From: Brevundimonas sp.
GTDB taxonomy: Bacteria > Pseudomonadota > Alphaproteobacteria > Caulobacterales > Caulobacteraceae
Assembly (NCBI RefSeq): GCF_027487935.1
Contig: NZ_JAIYCP010000009.1
Location: forward strand, 83,536 to 147,535
Direction: 5' to 3'
DNA length: 64,000 bases
Shown: positions 38,553 through 47,477 of the stretch, piece by piece
Position numbering within the stretch: the stretch's first letter is position 1
Layout of the letters: every line of letters begins with the position of its first letter
The notes under the pieces: model-generated
Told to the model about the DNA's origin: nothing
The model's input: only the letters and a program-made list of their open reading frames with translations
Database searches by the model: none
Position numbers and translations under genes: made by a program

Positions 38553-40526
38553 TCAGTTGTCGGCGGCCTTGCCCTCCCGGGCCAGCCGTTCGAGGTGGAC
38601 CCAGTCCATCGCGCCATCGCGGGACTCGAACTCGGGCACGAGCCGGCGCAACTGCGCGAGCAGGGCTTCCGCGTCGTTCCGGACCAGGATGTCGGAGAGC
38701 GTCAGCAAGGCCCGCTCAAGTTCGTCCAGCGGCAAATACCCCTCACGCGCGGTCAGGATCCGTGGGTGACCGGTCGGCATCGGATTCTCTCCGATCAGCA
38801 GTTCCTCGTAAAGCTTCTCGCCGGGACGAAGGCCGACTTCCTCGATCTCGATGTCCCCCGACGGCGTGTCAGCGTCCTTCACCCGCTTGCCCGACAGTTC
38901 GATCATCGAGCGCGCAAGATCGATGATCCGGACCGGGTCCCCCATGTCCAGCACAAAGACCTCGCCGCCCCGCGCCATTGCCCCCGCCTGGATAACCAGT
39001 TGTGCCGCCTCCGGGATCGTCATGAAATAGCGGATGATTCGGCGATCCGTGATCGTCACCGGCCCACCGTTCTGGATCTGCTTGCGGAACAACGGCACTA
39101 CGGAACCGCTGGAACCCAACACATTGCCGAACCGGACCATGGAGAAGCGGGTCCCCGGACTGGTTTCGTTCAGAGACTGCAGGATCATCTCCGCGACGCG
39201 TTTGGTGGCGCCCATTACATTCGTCGGGCGGACGGCCTTGTCGGTGCTGACCAGCACAAAGTCAGGTGTGCCCGCGGCGGCCGCGGCCTTCGCGACCGTA
39301 GCCGTTCCGAAGATGTTGTTCCGCACGCCTTCGGCCGGATTATGCTCGACCAAGGGCACGTGCTTGTAAGCGGCCGCGTGGTAGATCGTCTCCGGACGCC
39401 ACGTCTCCAGGACACTTTCAATCCGCGCCTGGTCCAGAACCGATCCCAGGATGGGGATCAGTTCGACGTCGCCGTCGGTAGCTTTTGCGAGAAGCTCCTG
39501 ATGCAGAGTGTAGAGCGCAAACTCGCTGACTTCGAAAAGCAACAGCCGCGCCGGGCCCAAGGCGGCCACCTGCCGACAGATTTCGCTACCGATTGATCCG
39601 CCCGCGCCCGTGACAAGAACCGTACGCCCCCGGATCCTGAGGCCGAGCAAATCCGCGTCAGGGGCGACCGGATCACGGCCCAGAAGGTCGTTGGCATCCA
39701 GCTCCCGGATGTCACTGATCTGGATCCGGCCATGGGCGATATCCATAATCCCGGGCACGGTCCGGACGCGGAGCGATGCGGCGCGCATGGCTTCAAGGAC
39801 CTCATTCCGCCGCCGCTGCGATGCGGACGGAAGCGCGAGGAGGACATCCGTCACATCCAGACGAGCCGCGATTTTGGCAATATTGTTCGGGTTCAGGATC
39901 GGCAGACCGTTGATCGTTGATCCCTGCAGCATCGGATCATCATCCAGGAAACCGACCAGCCGCAGTTCCCGGCTCCGGGTCATGGCGGCTGACATCTGGC
40001 GTCCGGCCGAGCCCGCACCGAAGATCAGCACTCTTTGCTGGGCCTGGTTGCGCCTCGCCTCATTGATCCGCTCGCCCAGCCACTGACGCGCGACGGCCCG
40101 GAGCGCCGACACCCCGAGGAAAAGGAGTATCGGCTGGATGACGCCGACCGTCCGCGGCACCCCCGGTATCCCGGCCAGCGTGAAGACCACCGAGAACACG
40201 AGAGCGTACAGGACACAGGCGTTGCCGATGACCGTGATCGTCCTCAGCCCAGCCTGGCTGAAGATCTCACGATAGGCCCCGAAGGAGATGAAAATGGGTA
40301 TCGCCAGTCCCACGGACGAAGCAATCAGGAACCACAGAGCCGGGCTAGACGGAGGGAGGTACCCAAGCCGCAGGAACATGGCGAGGTAGACGGTACCCAC
40401 ACACATCATGGCGTCTGCGATCAGCACGAGCCGCCGCTTCGACAGGCGCGGTAGCAACATGGCCTTCTGACTAAGGCGTTCAATGACGCCGCCTGTCGCT
40501 TTCGCAGAACTGCGGTCGAAAAACAT
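38553..40526 (-). CDS. Membrane-bound UDP-GlcNAc 4,6-dehydratase (WbpM/CapD-type)
   Basis: A 657-residue protein with four N-terminal membrane helices (about residues 33-150), a CoA-binding-like Rossmann domain (VLIFGAGSAGRQ) and a C-terminal SDR domain. In the SDR domain, VTGAGGSIGSEICRQ is the NAD loop, STDKAVRPTNVMGATKR holds the active-site segment of this family (which uses M in place of the usual tyrosine), and RFGNVLGSSGSVVPLF follows. It converts UDP-GlcNAc to the 4-keto-6-deoxy intermediate used for QuiNAc, FucNAc or bacillosamine. It is divergent from wbjB. Confidence 0.88.
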   Translation of the reverse strand: MFFDRSSAKATGGVIERLSQKAMLLPRLSKRRLVLIADAMMCVGTVYLAMFLRLGYLPPSSPALWFLIASSVGLAIPIFISFGAYREIFSQAGLRTITVIGNACVLYALVFSVVFTLAGIPGVPRTVGVIQPILLFLGVSALRAVARQWLGERINEARRNQAQQRVLIFGAGSAGRQMSAAMTRSRELRLVGFLDDDPMLQGSTINGLPILNPNNIAKIAARLDVTDVLLALPSASQRRRNEVLEAMRAASLRVRTVPGIMDIAHGRIQISDIRELDANDLLGRDPVAPDADLLGLRIRGRTVLVTGAGGSIGSEICRQVAALGPARLLLFEVSEFALYTLHQELLAKATDGDVELIPILGSVLDQARIESVLETWRPETIYHAAAYKHVPLVEHNPAEGVRNNIFGTATVAKAAAAAGTPDFVLVSTDKAVRPTNVMGATKRVAEMILQSLNETSPGTRFSMVRFGNVLGSSGSVVPLFRKQIQNGGPVTITDRRIIRYFMTIPEAAQLVIQAGAMARGGEVFVLDMGDPVRIIDLARSMIELSGKRVKDADTPSGDIEIEEVGLRPGEKLYEELLIGENPMPTGHPRILTAREGYLPLDELERALLTLSDILVRNDAEALLAQLRRLVPEFESRDGAMDWVHLERLAREGKAADN

Positions 40527-40570
40527 TCCTGGAGCCCGAGACGACGAAGCGCTGCTGAATAAACAGAAAG

Positions 40571-40592
40571 TGTGACGGTCACAATGGTGACC
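40571..40592. promoter_or_regulatory. Overlapping palindromes in the divergent wbpM-type/wbjB promoter
   Basis: TGTGACGGTCACA (40571-40583) is a 13-base palindrome. It overlaps GGTCAC-AATG-GTGACC (40577-40592). Three GTGAC half sites therefore lie in 22 bases, between two divergent polysaccharide genes and in an AT-rich context. This is a plausible operator; the regulator is unknown. Confidence 0.45.
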
Positions 40593-40730
40593 TGAAACCG
40601 GTCTCCCGCGCCGATATTGCGGGTGACAATTCCAAACCGTCCGATTATGTGCGGCTCAGGTCTTCTCAGCTGCGTGCCGTGCGCCCATTGCGCTGGTCGC
40701 TTTGCCTTCAGAATACGGACTAGCGCTCTA

Positions 40731-41768
40731 ATGGACTACTTCTCGGGAAAATCTATTCTGATAACCGGTGGAACCGGTTCTTTTGGAACGACCATACTGA
40801 GAACATTTCTGAAGCTGCCTGTGTCCGAGATCCGGATCTATAGTCGGGACGAAAAAAAGCAGGAAGATCAACGGACTACGATGGGAGACCACCGTCTGAA
40901 GTATCACATCGGCGACGTCCGGGACCTGAGAAGCCTCCAGACGGCCTGCCGGGGCGTCGACTTCATCTTCCATGCTGCGGCCCTGAAACAGGTCCCCTCC
41001 TGCGAGTTCCATCCGATGGAGGCCGTGCAGACGAACGTGCTCGGCACCAACAACGTACTGGACGCCGCGATCTACGAGAACGTAGAGCGGGTGGTCTGCC
41101 TGTCCACCGATAAGGCGGTCTACCCGATCAACGCCATGGGCATCTCCAAGGCGATGATGGAAAAGGTCATGGTGGCCAAGGCACGGTCAGCGGTCGGCAC
41201 GAAAACCACCATCTGCGGCACGCGGTACGGCAACGTCCTCGCCTCGCGCGGGTCGGTGGTGCCCCTCTTCTTGTCGCAGATTCAGAAAGGGCTTCCGCTG
41301 ACGATTACGGACCCGGAAATGACACGGTTCGTCATGACGCTCGACCAGGCAGTCGACCTGGTCCTCCATGCATTCGAGCATGGCAACAACGGCGACATCT
41401 TCGTCCAGAAGGCACCGGCGGTAACCATCCGGGATCTGGCGCTGGCAACCCAGGCCGTCGCCGGCCGGCAGGACAGTCCGATCAGGATCATCGGCACCCG
41501 ACATGGCGAGAAACTCTACGAAACCCTGCTCAGCCGCGAAGAGATGGCGGTGGTGGAGGACATGGGTGGCTACTACCGCGTGCCGCCCGACAATCGCGAT
41601 CTGAACTACGACAAATATGTCGTGGAGGGCGAGGAAGGCGTGTCGCACCAGCAGGATTTCAACTCACACAACACGCGCCGCCTCGACATTGCCGAAATGA
41701 CCTCCATTCTGGCCAAGCTCAAATACGTTACTGACTTTCTGGCCGGTCGACGGGGCGACGCGGAATGA
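40731..41768 (+). CDS. wbjB: UDP-GlcNAc 4,6-dehydratase/5-epimerase of UDP-L-FucNAc synthesis
   Basis: A 345-residue soluble SDR enzyme like WbjB/CapE/FnlA, the first step of the UDP-N-acetyl-L-fucosamine pathway. SILITGGTGSFG is the NAD loop. YSRDEKKQEDQR, AALKQVPSCEFHPMEAVQTN and STDKAVYPINAMGISKA are the family's conserved blocks; the last carries the M/K pair. TRHGEKLYETLLSREEM closes the substrate region. The next two genes complete the pathway and overlap end to start (wbjC begins four bases before this stop). The start at 40731 fits the family; there is no strong ribosome binding site. Confidence 0.9.
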   Translation: MDYFSGKSILITGGTGSFGTTILRTFLKLPVSEIRIYSRDEKKQEDQRTTMGDHRLKYHIGDVRDLRSLQTACRGVDFIFHAAALKQVPSCEFHPMEAVQTNVLGTNNVLDAAIYENVERVVCLSTDKAVYPINAMGISKAMMEKVMVAKARSAVGTKTTICGTRYGNVLASRGSVVPLFLSQIQKGLPLTITDPEMTRFVMTLDQAVDLVLHAFEHGNNGDIFVQKAPAVTIRDLALATQAVAGRQDSPIRIIGTRHGEKLYETLLSREEMAVVEDMGGYYRVPPDNRDLNYDKYVVEGEEGVSHQQDFNSHNTRRLDIAEMTSILAKLKYVTDFLAGRRGDAE

Positions 41769-42886
41769 CTTCACCCCGGATCGTAGTCACGGGCGCGAAC
41801 GGCTTCGTCGGCAAGAACCTGCTCCTTCGGCTGGCTGAAGCGGGCCATGAGCAGGTCGTCGGCATCACCCGAAGCACCGGACAGGCCGAACTGGAGCGCG
41901 CGCTCAGCGAAGCGGCGATCATCTTCCATCTGGCCGGGGCCAACCGCCCGCCGACAGCCGATGAATTCCACGCCGTAAACGTGGGCCTGACGGAGATAAT
42001 CGCCCAATCGATCGAACGCGCCGGCACCGCCCCGCTGATCGTCTTCACATCCTCGACCAAGGCGGTCGACGACAACGACTACGGCCGGAGCAAACACGAG
42101 GCGGAAGACATCCTTCTCGCCCTGGCGGACCGAACCCCGGCGACAGTCCTTGTGCAGAGGTTGCCAAACATTTTCGGCAAGTGGGCCAGGCCGAACTACA
42201 ACTCGGCGGTGGCGACCTTCTGCCACAACGTTTCGCGCCAGTTGCCGATCACGGTCAGCGATCCGGCGTCGCCCCTGACGCTGCTCTATATCGACGATCT
42301 CATTGACCAGTGGCTTGGCTGGATCAAGGCCCCCCCGACCGCCTCCGGTTTCATGGAGCCGGCAGCCTCCTATGCGACGACGGTTGGTGAAGTCGCGCGC
42401 ACCATCCGCGGCTTTGCAGCTGACCGGGACATGGCGCTGATAGACAGCGTCGGCGTCGGTCTAACGCGGGCCCTGTACGCGACGTATGTGGCCAATCTTC
42501 CCACCGATTCCTTCGCCTACCCGCTGACGGCCCATGTTGATCCGAGGGGCAGCTTCTCCGAGATGCTCCGCACCCGGACCAGCGGCCAGTTCTCCTATTT
42601 CACGGCCCACCCCGGCGTGACTCGGGGCGGCCACTACCATCACACCAAGACCGAGAAATTCCTGGTCGTGCACGGACGGGCGCGCTTCCGGTTCCGGCAC
42701 GTTCTGACCAATGAAACCCACGAGCTCTCGACCTCAAGCGAGAAGCCGGTCGTTGTCGAGACCATTCCGGGCTGGGCTCACGACATCACCAACATCGGGG
42801 ACAATGAGATGGTCGTCCTGCTTTGGGCGAACGAGATATTCCTGCCGGAACGCCCCGACACCATTTGGGCCCAGGTGAGTTCCTGA
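41765..42886 (+). CDS. wbjC: Bifunctional SDR/cupin reductase of UDP-L-FucNAc synthesis
   Basis: A 373-residue protein with the CapF/WbjC two-domain layout: an SDR domain (VVTGANGFVGKNLLLRLAE, YGRSKHEAEDILL for the Y/K pair) and a C-terminal cupin. The cupin has GGHYHHTKTEKFLVVHGRARF, containing the metal-binding histidines, and PGWAHDITNIGDNEMVVLLW. The cupin epimerises the keto sugar and the SDR reduces it, giving UDP-6-deoxy-L-talose type product. It overlaps wbjB by four bases and wbjD by one, so the three are translated together. Confidence 0.9.
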   Translation: MTSPRIVVTGANGFVGKNLLLRLAEAGHEQVVGITRSTGQAELERALSEAAIIFHLAGANRPPTADEFHAVNVGLTEIIAQSIERAGTAPLIVFTSSTKAVDDNDYGRSKHEAEDILLALADRTPATVLVQRLPNIFGKWARPNYNSAVATFCHNVSRQLPITVSDPASPLTLLYIDDLIDQWLGWIKAPPTASGFMEPAASYATTVGEVARTIRGFAADRDMALIDSVGVGLTRALYATYVANLPTDSFAYPLTAHVDPRGSFSEMLRTRTSGQFSYFTAHPGVTRGGHYHHTKTEKFLVVHGRARFRFRHVLTNETHELSTSSEKPVVVETIPGWAHDITNIGDNEMVVLLWANEIFLPERPDTIWAQVSS

Positions 42887-44016
42887 TGCGCAAACTGAAA
42901 GTTGTCACCATTGTCGGCACCCGGCCGGAGATCATCCGACTGTCCCGTGTCATCGCCGTTCTGGACCTTCACACGGACCACGTCCTGGTCCATACGGGGC
43001 AGAACTACGACTATGAGCTCAACGGTCTGTTCTTCGACGAACTGAACATCCGCGCACCCGATCATTTTCTGAATGCGGTGGGTGAAAGCGCTGCGGCCAC
43101 GATCGGGCAGATCATCATCGCCGCCGACAAGGTTCTGGTCGAGGAAAACCCCGATGCTGTTCTGGTTTTGGGCGACACCAACAGCTGTCTGGCGGTCATC
43201 CCGGCGAAACGTCGCAAGATCCCCATCTTCCACATGGAAGCGGGCAACCGTTGCTTCGACCAAAGGGTCCCGGAGGAAACCAACCGGCGGATCGTGGACC
43301 ACACCGCCGATGTGAACATGCCCTACTCCACGATCGCGCGGGACTACCTGCTCGCGGAAGGGATACCCGCCGACCGCATCGTGAAGACCGGCAGCCCGAT
43401 GTTCGAAGTTCTCTCGCACTATCGCGCCGGAATCGAGGGTTCCGATGTCCTCGCGCGCGAGGGCCTGACGCCTCAAGAGTATTTTCTGGTCAGCTGCCAT
43501 CGAGAAGAAAATGTCGACAATCCGGAACAACTTGCGCGGCTCACCGCCTCGTTGAACGCGGTTGCCGACAAGTTCGACCGCCCGGTCCTGGTCAGCACCC
43601 ATCCACGCACGCGCAAGCGCATCGACGAGTTCGGCATGCGATTCGATCCTCGCATCCGGCTCGTGAAGCCCTTCGGCTTCCTCGACTACAATGCCCTTCA
43701 GATGAACGCGCGGGCCGTCCTGTCCGACAGCGGAACGATCAGTGAAGAATCGTCCATCCTCAACTTTCCGGCCGTCAACATTCGCGAAGCGCATGAACGC
43801 CCCGAGGCAATGGAGGAGGGTTCGGTGATGATGACGGGCCTGGGCGCGGAACGCATCCTCCAGGCACTGGAAATCCTTGGCCATCAGCCGCGCGGTCAGG
43901 ACCGCAGCATGAGACTGGTCTCTGACTACGCCATGCCAAATGTCTCGGAAAAGGTTCTGCGCATCATACTCAGCTACACAGACTACGTGAAAATGGCTGT
44001 CTGGAAGCAGTACTGA
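42886..44016 (+). CDS. wbjD: UDP-N-acetylhexosamine 2-epimerase (UDP-L-FucNAc forming)
   Basis: A 376-residue WecB-like non-hydrolysing 2-epimerase, the last step of UDP-L-FucNAc synthesis (WbjD/CapG/FnlC). TIVGTRPEIIRLSRVI is the N-terminal loop, EAGNRCFDQRVPEETNRRIVDH is a signature block, given here by its ends EAGNRC and RRIVDH, and SCHREENVDNPEQL and SDSGTISEESSIL are the nucleotide-binding segments. GTRPEIIRLS, where UDP-GlcNAc epimerases usually have GTRPEAIKMAP, favours the FucNAc branch. The ATG overlaps the wbjC stop by one base. Confidence 0.9.
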   Translation: MRKLKVVTIVGTRPEIIRLSRVIAVLDLHTDHVLVHTGQNYDYELNGLFFDELNIRAPDHFLNAVGESAAATIGQIIIAADKVLVEENPDAVLVLGDTNSCLAVIPAKRRKIPIFHMEAGNRCFDQRVPEETNRRIVDHTADVNMPYSTIARDYLLAEGIPADRIVKTGSPMFEVLSHYRAGIEGSDVLAREGLTPQEYFLVSCHREENVDNPEQLARLTASLNAVADKFDRPVLVSTHPRTRKRIDEFGMRFDPRIRLVKPFGFLDYNALQMNARAVLSDSGTISEESSILNFPAVNIREAHERPEAMEEGSVMMTGLGAERILQALEILGHQPRGQDRSMRLVSDYAMPNVSEKVLRIILSYTDYVKMAVWKQY

Positions 44017-44345
44017 CCCGTGCGTTCGCCGTCGGGTCTCACAATGCCGGGAACCTGCCTCGTCATGCCCCCTCGAGCGGGATCGCAGCGCGACCGACGG
44101 ATGCGGGCAGGGAGGTCGCGCCGCCAGGGAGACGTAGGTGACAATACCTTGGCCGGTCCTGCCCGACACTGGGACGAACCCGACGGACTTTGGGCGGACA
44201 CCCGGTTGACCACTGTCTCTCGATGCTGGACAAGGCCCGTGGCGCGGTGGTGCTCTTTTTGGGGCCGGCGAAACTCGACGCAGGTACCGGTCCCGATCCG
44301 CTAGCCGAAATGAACCAGTTCAGCTTTCAGGTATTGAGGCCCGAG
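44017..44345. other. Spacer in front of the export genes, no gene seen
   Basis: 329 bases without a convincing gene. It separates the wbjBCD set from the export block and should contain its promoter. CGACACTGGGACGAACCC near 44165 resembles a segment near 37215. The open frame extending left from the exporter start has no ribosome binding site and would give a poor signal sequence. Confidence 0.4.
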
Positions 44346-45038
44346 ATGCGCACCCTTTCGCTCCTATCCGCCCTGGCACTCCTCATGCTTGCTGCCTGCG
44401 GCGGGCAGCGCATGGACATCACACAGATGACCGCAGCCCAGCCGGTGGATCTGCAGTTGGTTCATGCCGTCGCCACAACCCCGACTGAATACCGCATCGG
44501 CGTGGGTGACAAGCTCGATATCCGTGTGTTTCAGGTAGAGGACCTGTCGTTCGAGGAGCTGGTGGTCGACACCTCCGGCAATATCAACCTCCCGCTGATC
44601 GGCGCCGTCCGCGGTGCAGGACGGACCGCCGGCGAGATGTCGGCGGACATCGCCGAACGCCTGGCCGCGCGGTACCTTCGCGATCCTCAGGTGACTGTGA
44701 CCGTCAAGGAGGCCGCCAGCCAGAAAATCACCATCGATGGTGCCGTGACCAAGCCGGGAGTGTATGAGATGCGAGGATCGACCTCGTTGCTCCAAGCGGT
44801 GGCCATGGCCGAAGGTCCCACGGGCGTTGCGGACCTGACACAGGTCGCCGTCTTCCGGACGATCGCAGGCCAGCGGTCGGTGGCTGTCTTCGACCTAGAC
44901 GCAATTCGGCAAGGCAGGGCGTCAGACCCCCAAGTCTTTGGCGACGATGTCGTCGTGGTTGATACGTCACGCCTCAACGCCGGTCTCCGCCAGTTAATCG
45001 GGGTCATTCCGGCCTTGGCGATTTTTCGGCCATACTGA
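44346..45038 (+). CDS. Wza-like polysaccharide export lipoprotein
   Basis: A 230-residue outer-membrane export protein. The ATG at 44346 yields a clean lipoprotein signal (MRTLSLLSALALLMLAAC). The poly_export domain follows (YRIGVGDKLDIRVFQVEDLS, LPLIGAVRGAGRTAGEMSADI) and then one SLBB-type domain (ITIDGAVTKPGVYEMRGSTS). It is shorter than E. coli Wza (about 380 residues) because it has a single SLBB unit and no long C-terminal helix. It should work with the Wzc-like kinase encoded next. Confidence 0.88.
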   Translation: MRTLSLLSALALLMLAACGGQRMDITQMTAAQPVDLQLVHAVATTPTEYRIGVGDKLDIRVFQVEDLSFEELVVDTSGNINLPLIGAVRGAGRTAGEMSADIAERLAARYLRDPQVTVTVKEAASQKITIDGAVTKPGVYEMRGSTSLLQAVAMAEGPTGVADLTQVAVFRTIAGQRSVAVFDLDAIRQGRASDPQVFGDDVVVVDTSRLNAGLRQLIGVIPALAIFRPY

Positions 45039-45200
45039 AGTCTCGCAGGGCCGTCAGCTCAGTTTGTGCTCCACGGCGAGGTTGCCTCAACTCCAGGCGG
45101 TTCGGCTAGGTCTCGATTTCGGGTGCGTGTAGACGGCCTTTGCGATATCAGCCGGAACGAATTTTAGCGCGGCCGCGGCCGTCGAAGCGTAGCGGATAGC

Positions 45201-47477
45201 ATGATGTTGGGCGACAAACCTTTCGCTGACGAACGTAACCTTCGTTCAGACTCGAAAAGCGGCAGGATAGGAGACACCGCGGTTAACGACCGAGGAGTTG
45301 GCTGGTCGGAGGATGTCGACGACACGCCAGGATTTGATTTGGCTGTCTATTGGCGGCTGGCGCTGAAACACCGCATTCTGATCCTCGGCACCTTCCTTGG
45401 CGCGCTCACAATCGGTGCATCTCTCACTCTTCTCATGACGCCGATCTATACTGCTGAGGCGACCTTGCAGATTGATCGTGAATCCGCCCGCGTATTCAAC
45501 GCCGAGGACGTGGCTCCGCGAGAGAGCATGACGCAGGGCGAAGAGTTCTTCCAGACCCAATACGGGCTTTTGAGGAGTCGCTCGCTGGCAGAACGCGTGA
45601 TCGAAAATCTCGGCCTCGCCAGTTCCGATGCCGCACTTGCGACCTTGGATATCGAACCCCCGCCAGCCACGGGTTTGGCAGCCGAGCAAGCAGCACGTCG
45701 CCGTGCCGCCGCGCTAGAAGCCGTTCAGGAAAACCTCAGCGTTTCGCCCGTCAGAGGTTCGCGCTTGGTTGCCGTCGGATTTGATAACCCCAACCCGGTA
45801 GTCTCGGCCCGGATTGCCAACGGCTTCGCCGAAAACTTCATACAGGCTAATCTGGACCGAAAGTTCGAAAGCTCTGCTTACGCTCGACAATTCCTGGAAG
45901 AACGCATCGCCCAGACCAAGGACCGTCTAGAATCGGCTGAACGACAGTTGGTTGCGTATGCGACCAACCAGCAGATCGTTAACATTAGTGAGTCGGGTAC
46001 AGCGGCGGACAGCATCGGCTCGACCCAGTCCCTGACTTCCAACAACCTGGTTGCAATCAACACGGCCCTGGCTGAAGCCAGAGCCGCGCGCGTAGCGGCG
46101 GAGGAGCGCTGGCGGTCGGCGCGCACTTCAGCGCTGATGACCCTCCCGGAGGTGCTCCAGAACCCTGCCATTCAGCGCCTGTCTGAACAGCGGGCAGTTT
46201 TGAGCGCGACCTATCAGCAGAAGCTGAGCGTCTATCAGCCGGATTTCCCGGAGATGGTGCAACTGAAGGCCCAGATCGACGAGGCGGACCAACAGATTGA
46301 AGCCCTTGCGAACAACGTCCGCACGTCCATTCAGAGCCAATATGAAATAGCTGCCCGCCAAGAAAGGTCGCTACAGGCGCAAGTAACCAGTCTGACGGGC
46401 GACGTGTTAGACCTTCGTGGTCGGTCAATCCAGTACAACATCCTGCAACGTGAATTGGATACAACGCGCACTCTGTATGACGGGTTGTTGCAACGCTACA
46501 AGGAAGTTAGCGTGACCGGCGGGGTGACTGCAAACAACATCTCGATCGTGGATCGCGCAACCCCGCCGGAGAAGCCGTCCAAGCCTAATCTGTTGCTGAA
46601 CATCTTGCTCTCTGGCCTCTTGGGTTTGGGTCTTGGGGTGGTCGCCGCTCTGGTGCTCGAGGCGCTCGACGAGACCCTCGCCACGCCCGACGACGTCGAA
46701 AAGAAACTCGGCATCGCCGTGCTTGGGGTTACGCCCTTCCTCGAGAAGGGGGAGACCCCACTCGAAGCGCTTGCCGACATCCGATCCGGTTTCTCGGAGG
46801 CCTATTACTCGCTGCGCACAGCGCTACAGTTCTCCACAACGGACGGAGCGCCGAGTACTTTGCTGGTCACCAGCGCCCGACCGGCAGAGGGTAAATCTAC
46901 CACCGCTTATGCCACTGCACTTAACCTGGCACGCGTCGGCAAGCGGGTGCTTCTGGTCGATGGCGACCTGCGAAACCCATCCATGCACCGCGTAGTCGGT
47001 GTGGAGAATGAGCGCGGCATGAGCAATCTGCTCTCCGGCTCTGCGGACCTGGCCGGAGTGGTGCGGCCCACCTCCCAGGAAAATCTCTTCTTTATCCCCT
47101 GCGGGCCCCTGCCCCCCAACCCGGCGGAGCTCTGGGGCGGGGATCGACTGCGCCAGTTCCTGTCCGAGACGCGCAACAACTTCGACCACGTTGTCATTGA
47201 TGGCCCGCCGGTGTTGGGCTTCGCGGACTCACCGATACTGGCGGCCGCCGTCAGCGGGGTCCTCTTCGCGCTGGAATCCCGGGGAACCCGCCGCGGCCAG
47301 GCACGGGGAGCGCTCAAGCGTCTTCAGGTCGGCCGCGCCCACCTGCTCGGCGTCGTGCTGACCAAGTTCAGCACCAAGTCAGCAGCCTACAACTACGGCG
47401 GCTATGACTACGCCTATGACTACAACTACGGAGCGCAACCCGAAGCCAAGGGCGGCAAGAAGGGCCGTCGGGGTTGA
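45201..47477 (+). CDS. Wzc-like polysaccharide co-polymerase and tyrosine autokinase
   Basis: A 758-residue inner-membrane protein. A Wzz domain with a first membrane helix (LILGTFLGALTIGASLTLLM) is followed by a long coiled-coil periplasmic part (about residues 190-420), a GNVR-like segment and a second membrane helix (LLLNILLSGLLGLGLGVVAAL). The cytoplasmic BY-kinase domain has Walker A SARPAEGKSTT, Walker A' LLVDGDLRNP and HVVIDGPPV. A tyrosine-rich tail (YNYGGYDYAYDYNYG) is the likely autophosphorylation cluster. It controls chain length and export with the Wza-like protein. The next gene starts inside its stop codon. Confidence 0.9.
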   Translation: MMLGDKPFADERNLRSDSKSGRIGDTAVNDRGVGWSEDVDDTPGFDLAVYWRLALKHRILILGTFLGALTIGASLTLLMTPIYTAEATLQIDRESARVFNAEDVAPRESMTQGEEFFQTQYGLLRSRSLAERVIENLGLASSDAALATLDIEPPPATGLAAEQAARRRAAALEAVQENLSVSPVRGSRLVAVGFDNPNPVVSARIANGFAENFIQANLDRKFESSAYARQFLEERIAQTKDRLESAERQLVAYATNQQIVNISESGTAADSIGSTQSLTSNNLVAINTALAEARAARVAAEERWRSARTSALMTLPEVLQNPAIQRLSEQRAVLSATYQQKLSVYQPDFPEMVQLKAQIDEADQQIEALANNVRTSIQSQYEIAARQERSLQAQVTSLTGDVLDLRGRSIQYNILQRELDTTRTLYDGLLQRYKEVSVTGGVTANNISIVDRATPPEKPSKPNLLLNILLSGLLGLGLGVVAALVLEALDETLATPDDVEKKLGIAVLGVTPFLEKGETPLEALADIRSGFSEAYYSLRTALQFSTTDGAPSTLLVTSARPAEGKSTTAYATALNLARVGKRVLLVDGDLRNPSMHRVVGVENERGMSNLLSGSADLAGVVRPTSQENLFFIPCGPLPPNPAELWGGDRLRQFLSETRNNFDHVVIDGPPVLGFADSPILAAAVSGVLFALESRGTRRGQARGALKRLQVGRAHLLGVVLTKFSTKSAAYNYGGYDYAYDYNYGAQPEAKGGKKGRRG

